Source of the DNA: Rubrimonas sp036735545
Lineage (GTDB): Bacteria; Pseudomonadota; Alphaproteobacteria; Rhodobacterales; Rhodobacteraceae
Length of the DNA stretch: 13,068 bases
NCBI GenBank assembly: GCA_036735545.1
Contig: DAINOD010000090.1
Location: 1-13,068, forward strand
Direction of reading: 5' to 3'
Both the position numbers and the translations under genes were made by a program. The notes under the pieces were generated by a model. That model worked only from the letters and a program-made list of their open reading frames with translations, made no database searches and was not told where the DNA came from. Positions 1 through 6,353 of the stretch are shown piece by piece. Positions within the stretch are counted from its first letter, which is position 1. Each line of letters begins with the position of its first letter.

Positions 1-2
1 TG

Positions 3-362
3 TCGGTGCTGATGCTGGTGATGGGCATGGAGGCCTGGGCGCGGCTGGCGGAGCTGCGCCGCGTCGCCCACTGGTATGCGGTCTATGCCCTGCTTGCGCC
101 CTTCGTTCACGGGCTGCTGGGGTTCGGACTGGGCTGGCTGGCCCATCTGGCGACCGGCTTCAGCCCCGGCGGGGTGGTGATCCTCGCCGTTCTGGCGGCT
201 TCGAGTTCCGACATCTCGGGGCCGCCGACTCTGCGCGCCGGAATCCCCGCCGCCAACCCCTCGGCCTATGTCGGCGCATCCACGAGCATCGGCACGCCGG
301 TGGCGATCGTGCTGTGCATTCCGTTGTTCATGGCGCTGGCGCGCGCGGTGTTTCCCGCGTGA
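3..362 (+). CDS. sbtA: SbtA-type sodium-dependent bicarbonate transporter, C-terminal part
   Basis: This is the last 119 codons of a gene that begins before the window. The fragment is hydrophobic, with segments fitting the last membrane helices of the Sbt_1 (SbtA) family. It carries the small-residue stretch ASSSDISGPPTLRAGIP followed by ANPSAYVGAS, which I recognise as the conserved C-terminal part of SbtA-like permeases. SbtA of cyanobacteria imports bicarbonate with sodium across the inner membrane; in a heterotroph it could feed carboxylases or pH balance (inference). The SbtB-like gene lying tail to tail 7 bases downstream strongly supports the assignment. The reading frame runs to the left edge, so the in-frame GTG and ATG codons near positions 6-20 are internal, not starts. 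No terminator fits between this gene and the next. The true substrate is not proven by sequence. Confidence 0.85.
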   Translation, partial: SVLMLVMGMEAWARLAELRRVAHWYAVYALLAPFVHGLLGFGLGWLAHLATGFSPGGVVILAVLAASSSDISGPPTLRAGIPAANPSAYVGASTSIGTPVAIVLCIPLFMALARAVFPA

Positions 363-369
363 CGTGCGT

Positions 370-687
370 TCAGCCGCCGAACTTGTGCGGGCGCAGCACT
401 TCGACGTCCTCGAGAAAGGCGATCCCGGGATAGTCTTCGAAGAACGCCGCCGCGGCCTCCTCGGCGATGCGCCGGGCGACGGGTTCGGCGGCGACGACCT
501 CCATGCGGATGTTGGCGAAGCCGTCCACCAGGTTCGTCCGGTCGGGCGCGCGCACGCCGCGGCTGCCCTTGCCGCCGGCCGACACGACCGTATAGCCGGT
601 GCCGCCGCAGCGCTCGACCAGCGTCGCCAGCCGGTCGAGCAGCAGCCGCTCGGTCACGATCACGACCTTCTTCGCCTTGTGCGTCAT
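370..687 (-). CDS. sbtB: SbtB-like PII-family signalling protein, lacking the C-terminal R-loop
   Basis: A 105-residue protein of the SbtB branch of the PII superfamily. It starts with a VVIVTERLLLDRLATLVE helix region, then has GYTVVSAGGKGSRGVR (about residues 31-46), the nucleotide-binding and T-loop segment typical of SbtB, and ends with a FFEDYPGIAFLEDVEVL strand. In cyanobacteria trimeric SbtB binds cAMP, AMP, ADP or ATP and docks on SbtA to gate bicarbonate uptake. The chosen ATG (685-687) is preceded by a strong GGAGGAA site at good spacing; the frame is open further upstream but would overrun def. Compared with the cyanobacterial protein as I remember it, which ends in a CGPEGC redox loop, this one stops at HKFGG, so that loop is absent. 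It is convergent with sbtA rather than in one operon with it, so the two must be expressed from separate promoters. Confidence 0.85.
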   Translation of the reverse strand: MTHKAKKVVIVTERLLLDRLATLVERCGGTGYTVVSAGGKGSRGVRAPDRTNLVDGFANIRMEVVAAEPVARRIAEEAAAAFFEDYPGIAFLEDVEVLRPHKFGG

Positions 688-787
688 GTTTCCTCCGGCC
701 GGCGCGATCCAAGAAGTAGGCGCGCCGCGCGGCGGATGGAACGGGGCGGGCCGTCGCTTCGCGCCCTTGGCGAAGGATGTCGGCGGC

Positions 788-816
788 TTGACCGTCGCTG
801 TCGCCCCGCGTAGCTG
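788..816 (+). promoter_or_regulatory. Putative promoter of def
   Basis: TTGACC at 788-793 matches a strong -35 element. Seventeen bases later lies TAGCTG (811-816), a weak -10. The predicted transcription start falls at or one base before the def ATG at 824. No Shine-Dalgarno sequence is visible before that ATG, which would fit a leaderless mRNA. The same geometry is found before hrcA. The poor -10 keeps confidence low. Confidence 0.4.
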
Positions 817-823
817 ATCGTCC

Positions 824-1354
824 ATGGCGATCCGGCCCATACTGATCCACCCCGACCCGCGCCTGAAGAAGGTCTGCGCCCCCGTCGCGGGGATCGACGA
901 CGCGCTGCGCCGGCTGATCGACGACATGCTCGACACCATGTACGCCGCCCCCGGCGTGGGGCTGGCGGCGCCGCAGGTGGGCGTGGACGCCCGCGTCGTG
1001 GTGATGGATTGCGCCGGCAAGGACGCGCCGCCCGCGCCCATGGCGATGGTGAACCCCGAGATCGTCGACGCCTCCGAGGCGCTGAACGAGCACGAGGAGG
1101 GGTGCCTCTCGATCCCCGAGGTCTACGCCCCGGTCACCCGGCCCGCGGAGGTGCGGGTGCGCTTTCTCGACCGCGACGGGGCGCTCTGCGAGGCCGGCTT
1201 CGGCGGGCTATGGGCGACCTGCGCCCAGCACGAGATCGACCACCTGAACGGGCGGCTGTTCATCGACTATCTCGGCGCGGCGCGGCGGATGCTGATCACC
1301 GAGAAGATGCGCAAGCTCAAGCGCGAGCGCGCCAAGGCCGCCGCGGAGGGCTGA
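824..1354 (+). CDS. def: Peptide deformylase
   Basis: A 176-residue cytoplasmic metalloenzyme that removes the formyl group from the N-terminal methionine of nascent proteins. All three family motifs are intact: GVGLAAPQVG (residues 44-53), EGCLSIP with metal ligand Cys94, and QHEIDH with metal ligands His136 and His140 and catalytic Glu137. Length is normal. The C-terminus is a basic helix rich in Lys and Arg (ITEKMRKLKRERAK), usual for the family. The start MAIRPILIHPDPRLKKVC is the expected N-terminus. The stop codon overlaps the fmt start as ATGA, so the two are translationally coupled; they work at opposite ends of the formyl-methionine cycle. Rhodobacterales often carry several def copies in tandem here; this window has only one. 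Confidence 0.97.
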   Translation: MAIRPILIHPDPRLKKVCAPVAGIDDALRRLIDDMLDTMYAAPGVGLAAPQVGVDARVVVMDCAGKDAPPAPMAMVNPEIVDASEALNEHEEGCLSIPEVYAPVTRPAEVRVRFLDRDGALCEAGFGGLWATCAQHEIDHLNGRLFIDYLGAARRMLITEKMRKLKRERAKAAAEG

Positions 1355-2268
1355 TGCGGCTCGCCTTCATGGGCTCGCCTCCCTTCGCGGTCCCCACGCT
1401 GGACGCGCTGGTCGCGGCGGGTCACGAGATCGCGGCGGTCTACTCCCAGCCCCCGCGTCCCGCCGGCCGCGGCGGGCGCGCCCAGCCGACGGCCGTCCAC
1501 GCGCGCGCCGAGGCGCTGGGTCTGCCCGTGCGCACACCGGCGCGATTCCGGGAGGCGCAGACGCTGACCGATTTTTCGGCGCTGGGGCTCGATGCGGCGG
1601 TGGTCGTCGCCTACGGCCTGATCCTGCCCCAGGCGGCGCTGGACGCCCCGCGGCTGGGCTGCCTGAACCTGCACGCCTCGCTCTTGCCGCGCTGGCGCGG
1701 CGCGGCGCCGATCCAGCGCGCCATCATGGCCGGGGATGCGGAGACCGGCGTCTGCGTCATGCGCATGGAGGCGGGGCTTGACACCGGGCCGGTCTATCTG
1801 CGCGCCGCCACCCCCATCGGAGCCGGGGAGGACGCGGGCGCGCTCGCCGACCGCCTCGCCGCGCTCGGCGCGCCGCTCATGGCGCAGGCGCTGGAGGGGG
1901 TCGCCGCCGGTCGGCTGACGCCCGAGCCTCAACCGGCCGAGGGCGCGGTCTACGCCGCCAAGATCGACAAGGCCGAGGCGCGGCTGGACTGGAGCGAGCC
2001 CGCCGAGGCGCTGGCGCGGCGCGTCCGCGGCCTCGCGCCGTCGCCGGGCGCGTGGTGCGCGGCGGGAGAGGAGCGTCTGAAGGTGCTCGCCGCCCGCGCC
2101 GAAGCCGGCGACGGGGCGCCGGGAACGTTGCTGGACGACCGGCTGCTGGTCGCCTGTGGGTCGGGCGCCCTGCGCATCCTGCGCGCCCAGCGGCCCGGCA
2201 AGGCCGCGATGGAGGCGACCGCGCTGCTGCAGGGCTTCGCGGCGCCGGCGGGGATGCGGCTGTCTTGA
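1354..2268 (+). CDS. fmt: Methionyl-tRNA formyltransferase
   Basis: A 304-residue enzyme that transfers a formyl group from 10-formyltetrahydrofolate to methionyl-initiator tRNA. The N-terminal Rossmann-like catalytic domain has MRLAFMGSPPFAVPTLDAL, the tRNA-contacting loop QPPRPAGRGGR (residues 32-42), and CLNLHASLLPRWRGAAPIQRAI, giving catalytic Asn105 and His107. Asp143 lies in GLDTGPV. These numbers are one less than those of the E. coli enzyme (106, 108, 144), so the core is essentially collinear. The C-terminal OB-fold domain follows from about residue 205. The ATG is shared with the def stop codon (ATGA), and a GGAGGG site lies inside the end of def. Nothing looks broken. Confidence 0.97.
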   Translation: MRLAFMGSPPFAVPTLDALVAAGHEIAAVYSQPPRPAGRGGRAQPTAVHARAEALGLPVRTPARFREAQTLTDFSALGLDAAVVVAYGLILPQAALDAPRLGCLNLHASLLPRWRGAAPIQRAIMAGDAETGVCVMRMEAGLDTGPVYLRAATPIGAGEDAGALADRLAALGAPLMAQALEGVAAGRLTPEPQPAEGAVYAAKIDKAEARLDWSEPAEALARRVRGLAPSPGAWCAAGEERLKVLAARAEAGDGAPGTLLDDRLLVACGSGALRILRAQRPGKAAMEATALLQGFAAPAGMRLS

Positions 2269-2326
2269 CCCTTGCGCGGCCGGCGGCGGAGCCCGACATC
2301 GCGGGCAGGTGGACCGGAGACCCGAG

Positions 2327-2566
2327 ATGCTCGGCCAGATACTCTCTCTCGCGCTGATCGGCGCCGCCGCCGGCTGGATCGCGACCAGGATCATGGACAT
2401 CCGCCTCGACCCGCTGCGCACCGTCGCCCTCGGCGCGGCTGGCGCGGTCGTGTCGGGGCTGGCGCTGAAGGTGGTCGTGCCGGTGCTGCTGAGCCTGGTC
2501 GGCGCGGTGGCGGGGGCCTGCCTCGTCATCTGGCTGGTGGAGCGGCGCGGCCCGACGCTGCGCTGA
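2327..2566 (+). CDS. Small GlsB/YeaQ-like integral membrane protein
   Basis: A 79-residue, very hydrophobic protein with about three membrane segments: residues 2-21 (GQILSLALIGAAAGWIATRI), 33-50 and 51-72. The motif IGAAAGWIATRIM resembles the first glycine-rich helix of the GlsB/YeaQ/YmgE (transglycosylase-associated) family, but the similarity is short and the function of that family is only loosely linked to envelope stress. The ATG has a GGAG site at 2315-2318 with suitable spacing. It lies 58 bases after fmt on the same strand and could share its transcript. A longer open frame exists upstream, but it would overlap fmt and has arginine-rich, non-membrane content, so the short form is preferred. 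Function unknown. Confidence 0.75.
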   Translation: MLGQILSLALIGAAAGWIATRIMDIRLDPLRTVALGAAGAVVSGLALKVVVPVLLSLVGAVAGACLVIWLVERRGPTLR

Positions 2567-2580
2567 GCGCGCGACGCTTC

Positions 2581-2597
2581 CCCGCCCCGTCGGCGGG
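2581..2597 (+). terminator. Weak GC hairpin after the small membrane protein gene
   Basis: CCCGCC and GGCGGG form a 6-base stem around a 5-base loop 15 bases after the stop codon at 2566. There is no run of T after it, so it is at best a partial or Rho-assisted terminator; in DNA this rich in GC such stems also arise by chance. Confidence 0.25.
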
Positions 2598-2634
2598 CGG
2601 CTAGAGTGGCGCGGTCACGCTCGCGAGCCCGCCG

Positions 2635-3975
2635 ATGATCGCCGTCTTCGACAGTGGCAAGACCCATAGCCGCCTTGCCCTTATCGGCCCGGCCGGAGAG
2701 ACCCTGCGCGCCTGGTCCACCCCGACGCCCACCCGGCGCGACGGTCCCTATCCGGCGGAGGACGTCGACGCCCTGCGCGTCTTCCTGCTCGACGCCCTGC
2801 GCGAGGCGGCGCGGGAGGGGCCGGTGCGCGCGGTCATCCCTGTCGCGCACGGGGCCGCCGGGGCGCTGGTGAACGACCATGGCGCCGTCCTGCCGGTGCT
2901 CGACTACGAGCATGACGGCCCGGACGGGATCGAGACGGATTACGCCGCGATCCGCCCACCCTTCGCCGAAACGCTATCGCCCGCCATGGCGCGGGGCCTG
3001 AACCTCGGCCGGCAGATGTTCTGGCAGCGGGCGCGCTTTCCCGAGGCCTTCGATCGCGCGACCGCCGTGCTGTGCCTGCCGCAATACTGGGCCTGGGTTC
3101 TGAGCGGGGTCATGGCGACCGAGGCGACCAGCATCGGCGCCCATACCGACCTCTGGGACCCCGTCGCCCGGGCGCCGTCGTCTCTCGCCCGTCGCCTCGG
3201 CTGGGACGCGCTCCTGCCGCCGTTGCGCCCGGCCTGGGCGCCGCTGGGCCCGGTGCGGCCCGAGATCGCCGCCGCCACGGGGCTCGATCCCGCGGCGTCG
3301 GTGCTGTGCGGGGTGCACGACAGCAACGCCTCGCTTCTGCCCCATCTGGGCGCAGGCGGGCCGGCGGCGCTGGTCTCCACGGGCACGTGGGGCATCGTGA
3401 TGCACGTCGGCGGGCCGGTGGAGCGCCTCGACGAGGACGCCGACATGCTGGCCAACGTCGATGCGCTGGGCCGGCCGACCCCTTCGGCGCGCTTCATGGC
3501 GGGCCGCGAACACGCCGCGATCGCGCAGGGAGACGCCCCGGCGTCCGAGGCCGCCGCGGCGGCGGTGCTGGCGGCCGGGGCGATGGCGCTGCCGGCCTTC
3601 TCCGATCAGGGCGGGCCGTGGCGGCGGCGGGCCGGGCGGATCGAGGGCGCCGCGCCCGACGCGCCGGGCGCGCGCTCGGCGCTGGCGGCGCTATACTGCG
3701 CGCTGGTCACGGACGACCTGCTCGACCGGCTGGGCGTGGCGGGCCGCGTGGCGGTCGACGGCCCCTTCGCCGGCAATGCGCTCTACATGGCCGCGCTCGC
3801 CGCCCTGCGCGCGCCGCAGTCGGTGGCGGCGCTGGCGGGCGGCGGCTCGGCGCAAGGCGCGGCGCTGCTGGCGGACTGGGGCGCGCCCCGGCCGGCGCCC
3901 GACCCGGCGCCGACGCCCCCGTCGTCGCTGCCGCTCGCGGCCTACCGCGCGCGCTGGCGGGCGGCGCTGGGCTGA
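2635..3975 (+). CDS. FGGY-family carbohydrate kinase (sugar not determined)
   Basis: A 446-residue ATP-dependent sugar kinase. The N-terminus AVFDSGKTHSRLAL (residues 3-16) is the phosphate-1 motif of the actin-like ATPase fold. GVHDSNASLLPHL contains the likely catalytic base Asp229. STGTWG (249-253) is the phosphate-2 motif. The usual GG adenosine motif appears as VDGPFAGNALYMAAL (373-388). This pattern resembles the L-fuculose/rhamnulose-type branch of FGGY kinases, but the substrate cannot be read from sequence. The family phosphorylates the sugar that then enters an aldolase or isomerase route; no such enzyme or sugar transporter is nearby, so the gene looks like an orphan. The chosen ATG has only a weak ribosome site, but starting here puts the phosphate motif at the proper distance from the N-terminus. 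Its stop lies 8 bases from that of the opposing SYLF gene. Confidence 0.88.
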   Translation: MIAVFDSGKTHSRLALIGPAGETLRAWSTPTPTRRDGPYPAEDVDALRVFLLDALREAAREGPVRAVIPVAHGAAGALVNDHGAVLPVLDYEHDGPDGIETDYAAIRPPFAETLSPAMARGLNLGRQMFWQRARFPEAFDRATAVLCLPQYWAWVLSGVMATEATSIGAHTDLWDPVARAPSSLARRLGWDALLPPLRPAWAPLGPVRPEIAAATGLDPAASVLCGVHDSNASLLPHLGAGGPAALVSTGTWGIVMHVGGPVERLDEDADMLANVDALGRPTPSARFMAGREHAAIAQGDAPASEAAAAAVLAAGAMALPAFSDQGGPWRRRAGRIEGAAPDAPGARSALAALYCALVTDDLLDRLGVAGRVAVDGPFAGNALYMAALAALRAPQSVAALAGGGSAQGAALLADWGAPRPAPDPAPTPPSSLPLAAYRARWRAALG

Positions 3976-3983
3976 AGCGCGGA

Positions 3984-4523
3984 TCAGCGGCGGATGGGCG
4001 AGATCTTGGCGCCCTCGACGCTCGCGCCGGCCATCAGCCCGTCCTGGCCGAAGACCACGGCGATCACCGGGGCGGGCTGGCTGAGCGTGTCCACTCCGGC
4101 GGCGACGCCGCGGTCGAGCACGGTGACGACCGCGTCCGCGCCCACCCGCCAGCCGTCGGAGGCGCGGAACCGCGACAACGCCGCGTCGGTCATGAACAGC
4201 AGCACCTGCGTGCTGCGCTGCGCCCCGGCCTGGAACCCCAGCGACGCCGCGGCGAGCGAGTAGTAGCCCACGGTCTCGCCGCCGATCAGCAGCGCGCCTT
4301 CGCCATAGGCGCCGCCGATCACGAAGCCGCCGCGCACGACGTCCGGCAGCACCAGCGCGCCCTTCGCCTGCCCCCACAGCTCGGGCCCGCCGGGAACCTG
4401 GGTCAGCAGCGTGTCGACTGCGATACGCACGCGGGCGTCGATCTCGGCGGCCGTCGCCGCGCGGGCGACGCCCGCGGCGAGGGCGAGCGGCAGGGCTATG
4501 AAAGCGCGGCGGGGGAGGGTCAT
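3984..4523 (-). CDS. Exported SYLF-domain (YSC84-like) lipid-binding protein
   Basis: A 179-residue protein with an N-terminal signal: PRRAFIALPLALAAGVARA, cut probably after residue 22. The pair of arginines followed by A-F-I is compatible with the Tat pathway, though ordinary Sec export is also possible. The mature part has the glycine-rich SYLF core: KGALVLPDVVRGGFVIGGAYGEGALL, then YYSLAAASLGFQAGAQRSTQVLLFMT, and AAGVDTLSQPAPVIAVVFGQDGLMAGASVEGAKI near the end. SYLF proteins bind phosphoinositides in eukaryotes; bacterial members are periplasmic or outer-membrane-associated with unclear role. The ATG has a CGGAG site at good distance. The gene is divergent from hrcA across a 96-base gap and convergent with the kinase gene. 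Length is normal. Confidence 0.85.
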   Translation of the reverse strand: MTLPRRAFIALPLALAAGVARAATAAEIDARVRIAVDTLLTQVPGGPELWGQAKGALVLPDVVRGGFVIGGAYGEGALLIGGETVGYYSLAAASLGFQAGAQRSTQVLLFMTDAALSRFRASDGWRVGADAVVTVLDRGVAAGVDTLSQPAPVIAVVFGQDGLMAGASVEGAKISPIRR

Positions 4524-4554
4524 GGCGGGGCTCCGAGAGGACAACGGCTGTCGC

Positions 4555-4560
4555 AGCATA
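4555..4560 (-). promoter_or_regulatory. Possible -10 element of the SYLF gene
   Basis: Read on the minus strand this is TATGCT, matching four of six bases of TATAAT, 31 bases before the ATG. No convincing -35 lies 17 bases further upstream. It is the best candidate in a 96-base divergent region shared with hrcA. Confidence 0.2.
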
Positions 4561-4583
4561 GCGCGCCGCGCCGCGTGACGCGA

Positions 4584-4612
4584 TTGACCGCTCGGGGGCG
4601 GCCTTCTACCTA
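4584..4612 (+). promoter_or_regulatory. Putative promoter of hrcA-grpE
   Basis: TTGACC at 4584-4589, a 17-base spacer, and TACCTA at 4607-4612. The spacing is ideal and ATTGACC with CTACCT also recalls the alphaproteobacterial heat-shock sigma (RpoH) consensus, but the -10 is weak for either sigma. The predicted start of transcription lies at 4619-4620, that is at the hrcA ATG. No CIRCE operator (TTAGCACTC inverted repeat) is present. Confidence 0.4.
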
Positions 4613-4617
4613 GGTAG
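4606..4617. repeat. 12-base perfect palindrome at the hrcA start
   Basis: CTACCTAGGTAG is its own reverse complement. It covers the putative -10 element and ends two bases before the hrcA ATG. Its right half (AGGTAGG) could double as a ribosome-binding site with unusually short spacing. An operator for a dimeric repressor is possible but no factor is indicated. Confidence 0.6.
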
Positions 4618-4619
4618 GC

Positions 4620-5732
4620 ATGGAAAACCGTCCCGCGACCCGCTTGACCGACGCGTCGCCGGCCTTGGCCGAGATGAACGCCCGCTCCCGCGCGGTGTTC
4701 CGGCAACTGGTCGAGACCTATCTCGAGACCGGCGAGCCGGTCGGCTCGCGCACGCTCTCCAAGGCGCTGGGCCTGCAGCTCTCCGCCGCCTCGATCCGCA
4801 ACGTGATGCAGGACCTCGAGGCGCTGGGCGTGCTCGACAGCCCTCACACCTCCGCCGGCCGGGTGCCGACGCATCTGGGCCTGCGCCTGTTCGTCGACGG
4901 GCTTCTGGAGATCGGCGACATCTCCGAGGCCGAGCGTGGCGCCATCGATCAGGCCATGGGGCAGGCGCAAGGGGGCCTCGGCGATCTGCTCGACGACGCC
5001 GGAGCGATGCTGTCGGGCCTCTCGCACTGCGCCTCGCTGGTGTTTGCGCCCAAGGTCGAGGCGCCGATCCGCCATGTGGAGTTCGTGTCGCTGTCCGCCG
5101 ACCGCGCGCTTGCGGTGCTGGTCACCGACGACGGGGCGGTGGAGAACCGGCTGTTCACGCCCCCGCGCGGCATGACGCCGTCCGCGATGCGCGAGGCGGC
5201 CAACTTCCTGAACGCCGCGCTGCAGGGCCGCACGCTGGCCGACGCCGGCGCGGTTCTGAGCGCCGAGATCGCGCGCCGCCGCGCCGAACTCGACGCGCTG
5301 GCGGCCGAGATGGTCGAGAGCGGCTTCGCCATATGGCAGGGCGAGCCTGCGGGCCCCGACCGCCTGATCGTGCGCGGTCGCGCCAACCTGCTGGACGGCG
5401 CGGAGGGTCTGCACCCGGGCGAGCTCGAACGCATCCGCCAGCTTTTCGACGATCTCGAGCGCAAGCGCGACCTCGCGCAACTGCTCGACCTCGCCAATGA
5501 GGCCGACGGCGTGCGCATATTCATCGGCTCGGAGAACAAGCTGTTCTCGCTGTCGGGTTCCTCTCTGGTCATTGCGCCGTATATGAACGCGGAACGGAAG
5601 CTGGTTGGCGCGATCGGTGTGATCGGGCCCACCAGACTGAACTACGGCCGCATCGTGCCGATCGTGGACTACACCGCGCGCCTCGTGGGCAAGCTGGTGG
5701 CCGATCGCACGGGCGGCGTCGCGAAGGGATGA
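4620..5732 (+). CDS. hrcA: Heat-inducible transcription repressor HrcA
   Basis: A 370-residue repressor that binds CIRCE operators before chaperone genes and is kept active by GroEL. The N-terminal winged helix (about residues 18-95) has NARSRAVFRQLVETYLETG, GSRTLSK, LSAASIRNVMQDLEALG and SPHTSAGRVPTHLGLRLFVDGLL, all classic. The central dimerisation/GAF-like region has IRHVEFVSLSADRALAVLV and ENRLFTPP. The C-terminus has RIFIGSEN and APY..... GAIGVIGPTRLNYGRIVPIVDYTARLVGKLV. Length and wording match Rhodobacterales HrcA. No CIRCE site precedes this gene, so its targets (such as groESL) lie elsewhere and it does not seem to repress itself through that element. The stop codon overlaps an ATG for grpE. 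The start is fixed by the expected N-terminal length, not by a clear ribosome site. Confidence 0.97.
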   Translation: MENRPATRLTDASPALAEMNARSRAVFRQLVETYLETGEPVGSRTLSKALGLQLSAASIRNVMQDLEALGVLDSPHTSAGRVPTHLGLRLFVDGLLEIGDISEAERGAIDQAMGQAQGGLGDLLDDAGAMLSGLSHCASLVFAPKVEAPIRHVEFVSLSADRALAVLVTDDGAVENRLFTPPRGMTPSAMREAANFLNAALQGRTLADAGAVLSAEIARRRAELDALAAEMVESGFAIWQGEPAGPDRLIVRGRANLLDGAEGLHPGELERIRQLFDDLERKRDLAQLLDLANEADGVRIFIGSENKLFSLSGSSLVIAPYMNAERKLVGAIGVIGPTRLNYGRIVPIVDYTARLVGKLVADRTGGVAKG

Positions 5733-5734
5733 CC

Positions 5735-6349
5735 ATGGCCGACCCCAAGATCGAGACACCCGACGACGAAGCCCCGCAGGCCGGCGAGCCCGTCGTGGAC
5801 GAGACGACCGCGAGCGTCGAGGCCGCCGCCGATGACGCAGAGAGCCCTGAACCCGATCTCGGCGCCAAGCTCGCCGAGGCGGAGGCGGCGCGCGACGAGT
5901 TCAAGAAGCAGCTCGCCTATGCGCTCGCCGAGATAGAGAACCAGCGCAAGCGCGCCGAGCGCGACCGCCGCGACGCCGAGACCTACGGCGGCACCCGGCT
6001 GGCGCGCGATCTGCTGAGCGTGCACGACAACCTCGCCCGCGCCATGGGCGCGGCCAGCGACGCGGTGAAGGCGGCCGACCCCGCCTTCTTCGAGGGACTG
6101 GAGATCACCCAGCGCGAACTGCTCAACGCCTTCCACAAGCACAAGATCGAGAAGGTGGCGCCGGCGCCGGGCGAGAAATTCGACGCCAACCTGCACCAGG
6201 CGATGTTCGAGGCCCCCGTGCCGGGCGGCGAGCCGGGCGCGATCATCGAGGTGATGCAGGCGGGCTTCACGATCGCAGGCCGCCTGCTGCGCCCGGCCAT
6301 GGTCGGCGTCGCCAAGGCCGCCCCCCAGGCGAGCGACGACGCGGCGTGA
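5735..6349 (+). CDS. grpE: Nucleotide exchange factor GrpE
   Basis: A 204-residue cochaperone that exchanges ADP for ATP on DnaK. The first 45 residues are acidic and disordered. A long coiled-coil helix follows (about 42-100, with KLAEAEAARDEFKKQLAYAL and ENQRKRAERDRRD), then the helical dimer part, and the C-terminal beta-wing with the family signature GEKFDANLHQAMFEAP and VMQAGFTIAGRLLRPAMVGVAK. Two starts are possible: ATG 5729 overlaps the hrcA stop as ATGA, and ATG 5735. GAAGGG at 5723-5728 is immediately next to the first but six bases from the second, so the second is preferred. The gene is coupled to hrcA. dnaK-dnaJ are not in the window. Confidence 0.97.
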   Translation: MADPKIETPDDEAPQAGEPVVDETTASVEAAADDAESPEPDLGAKLAEAEAARDEFKKQLAYALAEIENQRKRAERDRRDAETYGGTRLARDLLSVHDNLARAMGAASDAVKAADPAFFEGLEITQRELLNAFHKHKIEKVAPAPGEKFDANLHQAMFEAPVPGGEPGAIIEVMQAGFTIAGRLLRPAMVGVAKAAPQASDDAA

Positions 6350-6353
6350 GGCG

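Noticed and set aside
266..1093. Long minus-strand open frame across def and sbtB
   Set aside because: It is antisense to def, whose catalytic motifs are complete, and its translation is rich in Arg, Gly and His without any known motif; GC-rich DNA opens such frames.
2619..2628. GCTCGCGAGC palindrome before the kinase gene
   Set aside because: A 10-base palindrome of mostly G and C is expected by chance in such DNA; no other support.
1267..2913. 548-codon minus-strand open frame opposite fmt and the kinase
   Set aside because: Low-complexity Arg/Gly/Gln-rich product, crossing three real genes; shadow of high third-position GC.
3072..4613. 513-codon plus-strand frame inside the kinase gene and past it
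   Set aside because: Alternative frame of the kinase with a compositionally odd product; it would also run through the whole SYLF gene in antisense.
4540..4619. CIRCE operator before hrcA
   Set aside because: No TTAGCACTC or its complement with 9-base spacing is present.
4524..5759. Upstream extension of the SYLF frame across hrcA
   Set aside because: The segment before ATG 4521-4523 is antisense to hrcA; the chosen start has a ribosome site and an immediate signal peptide.
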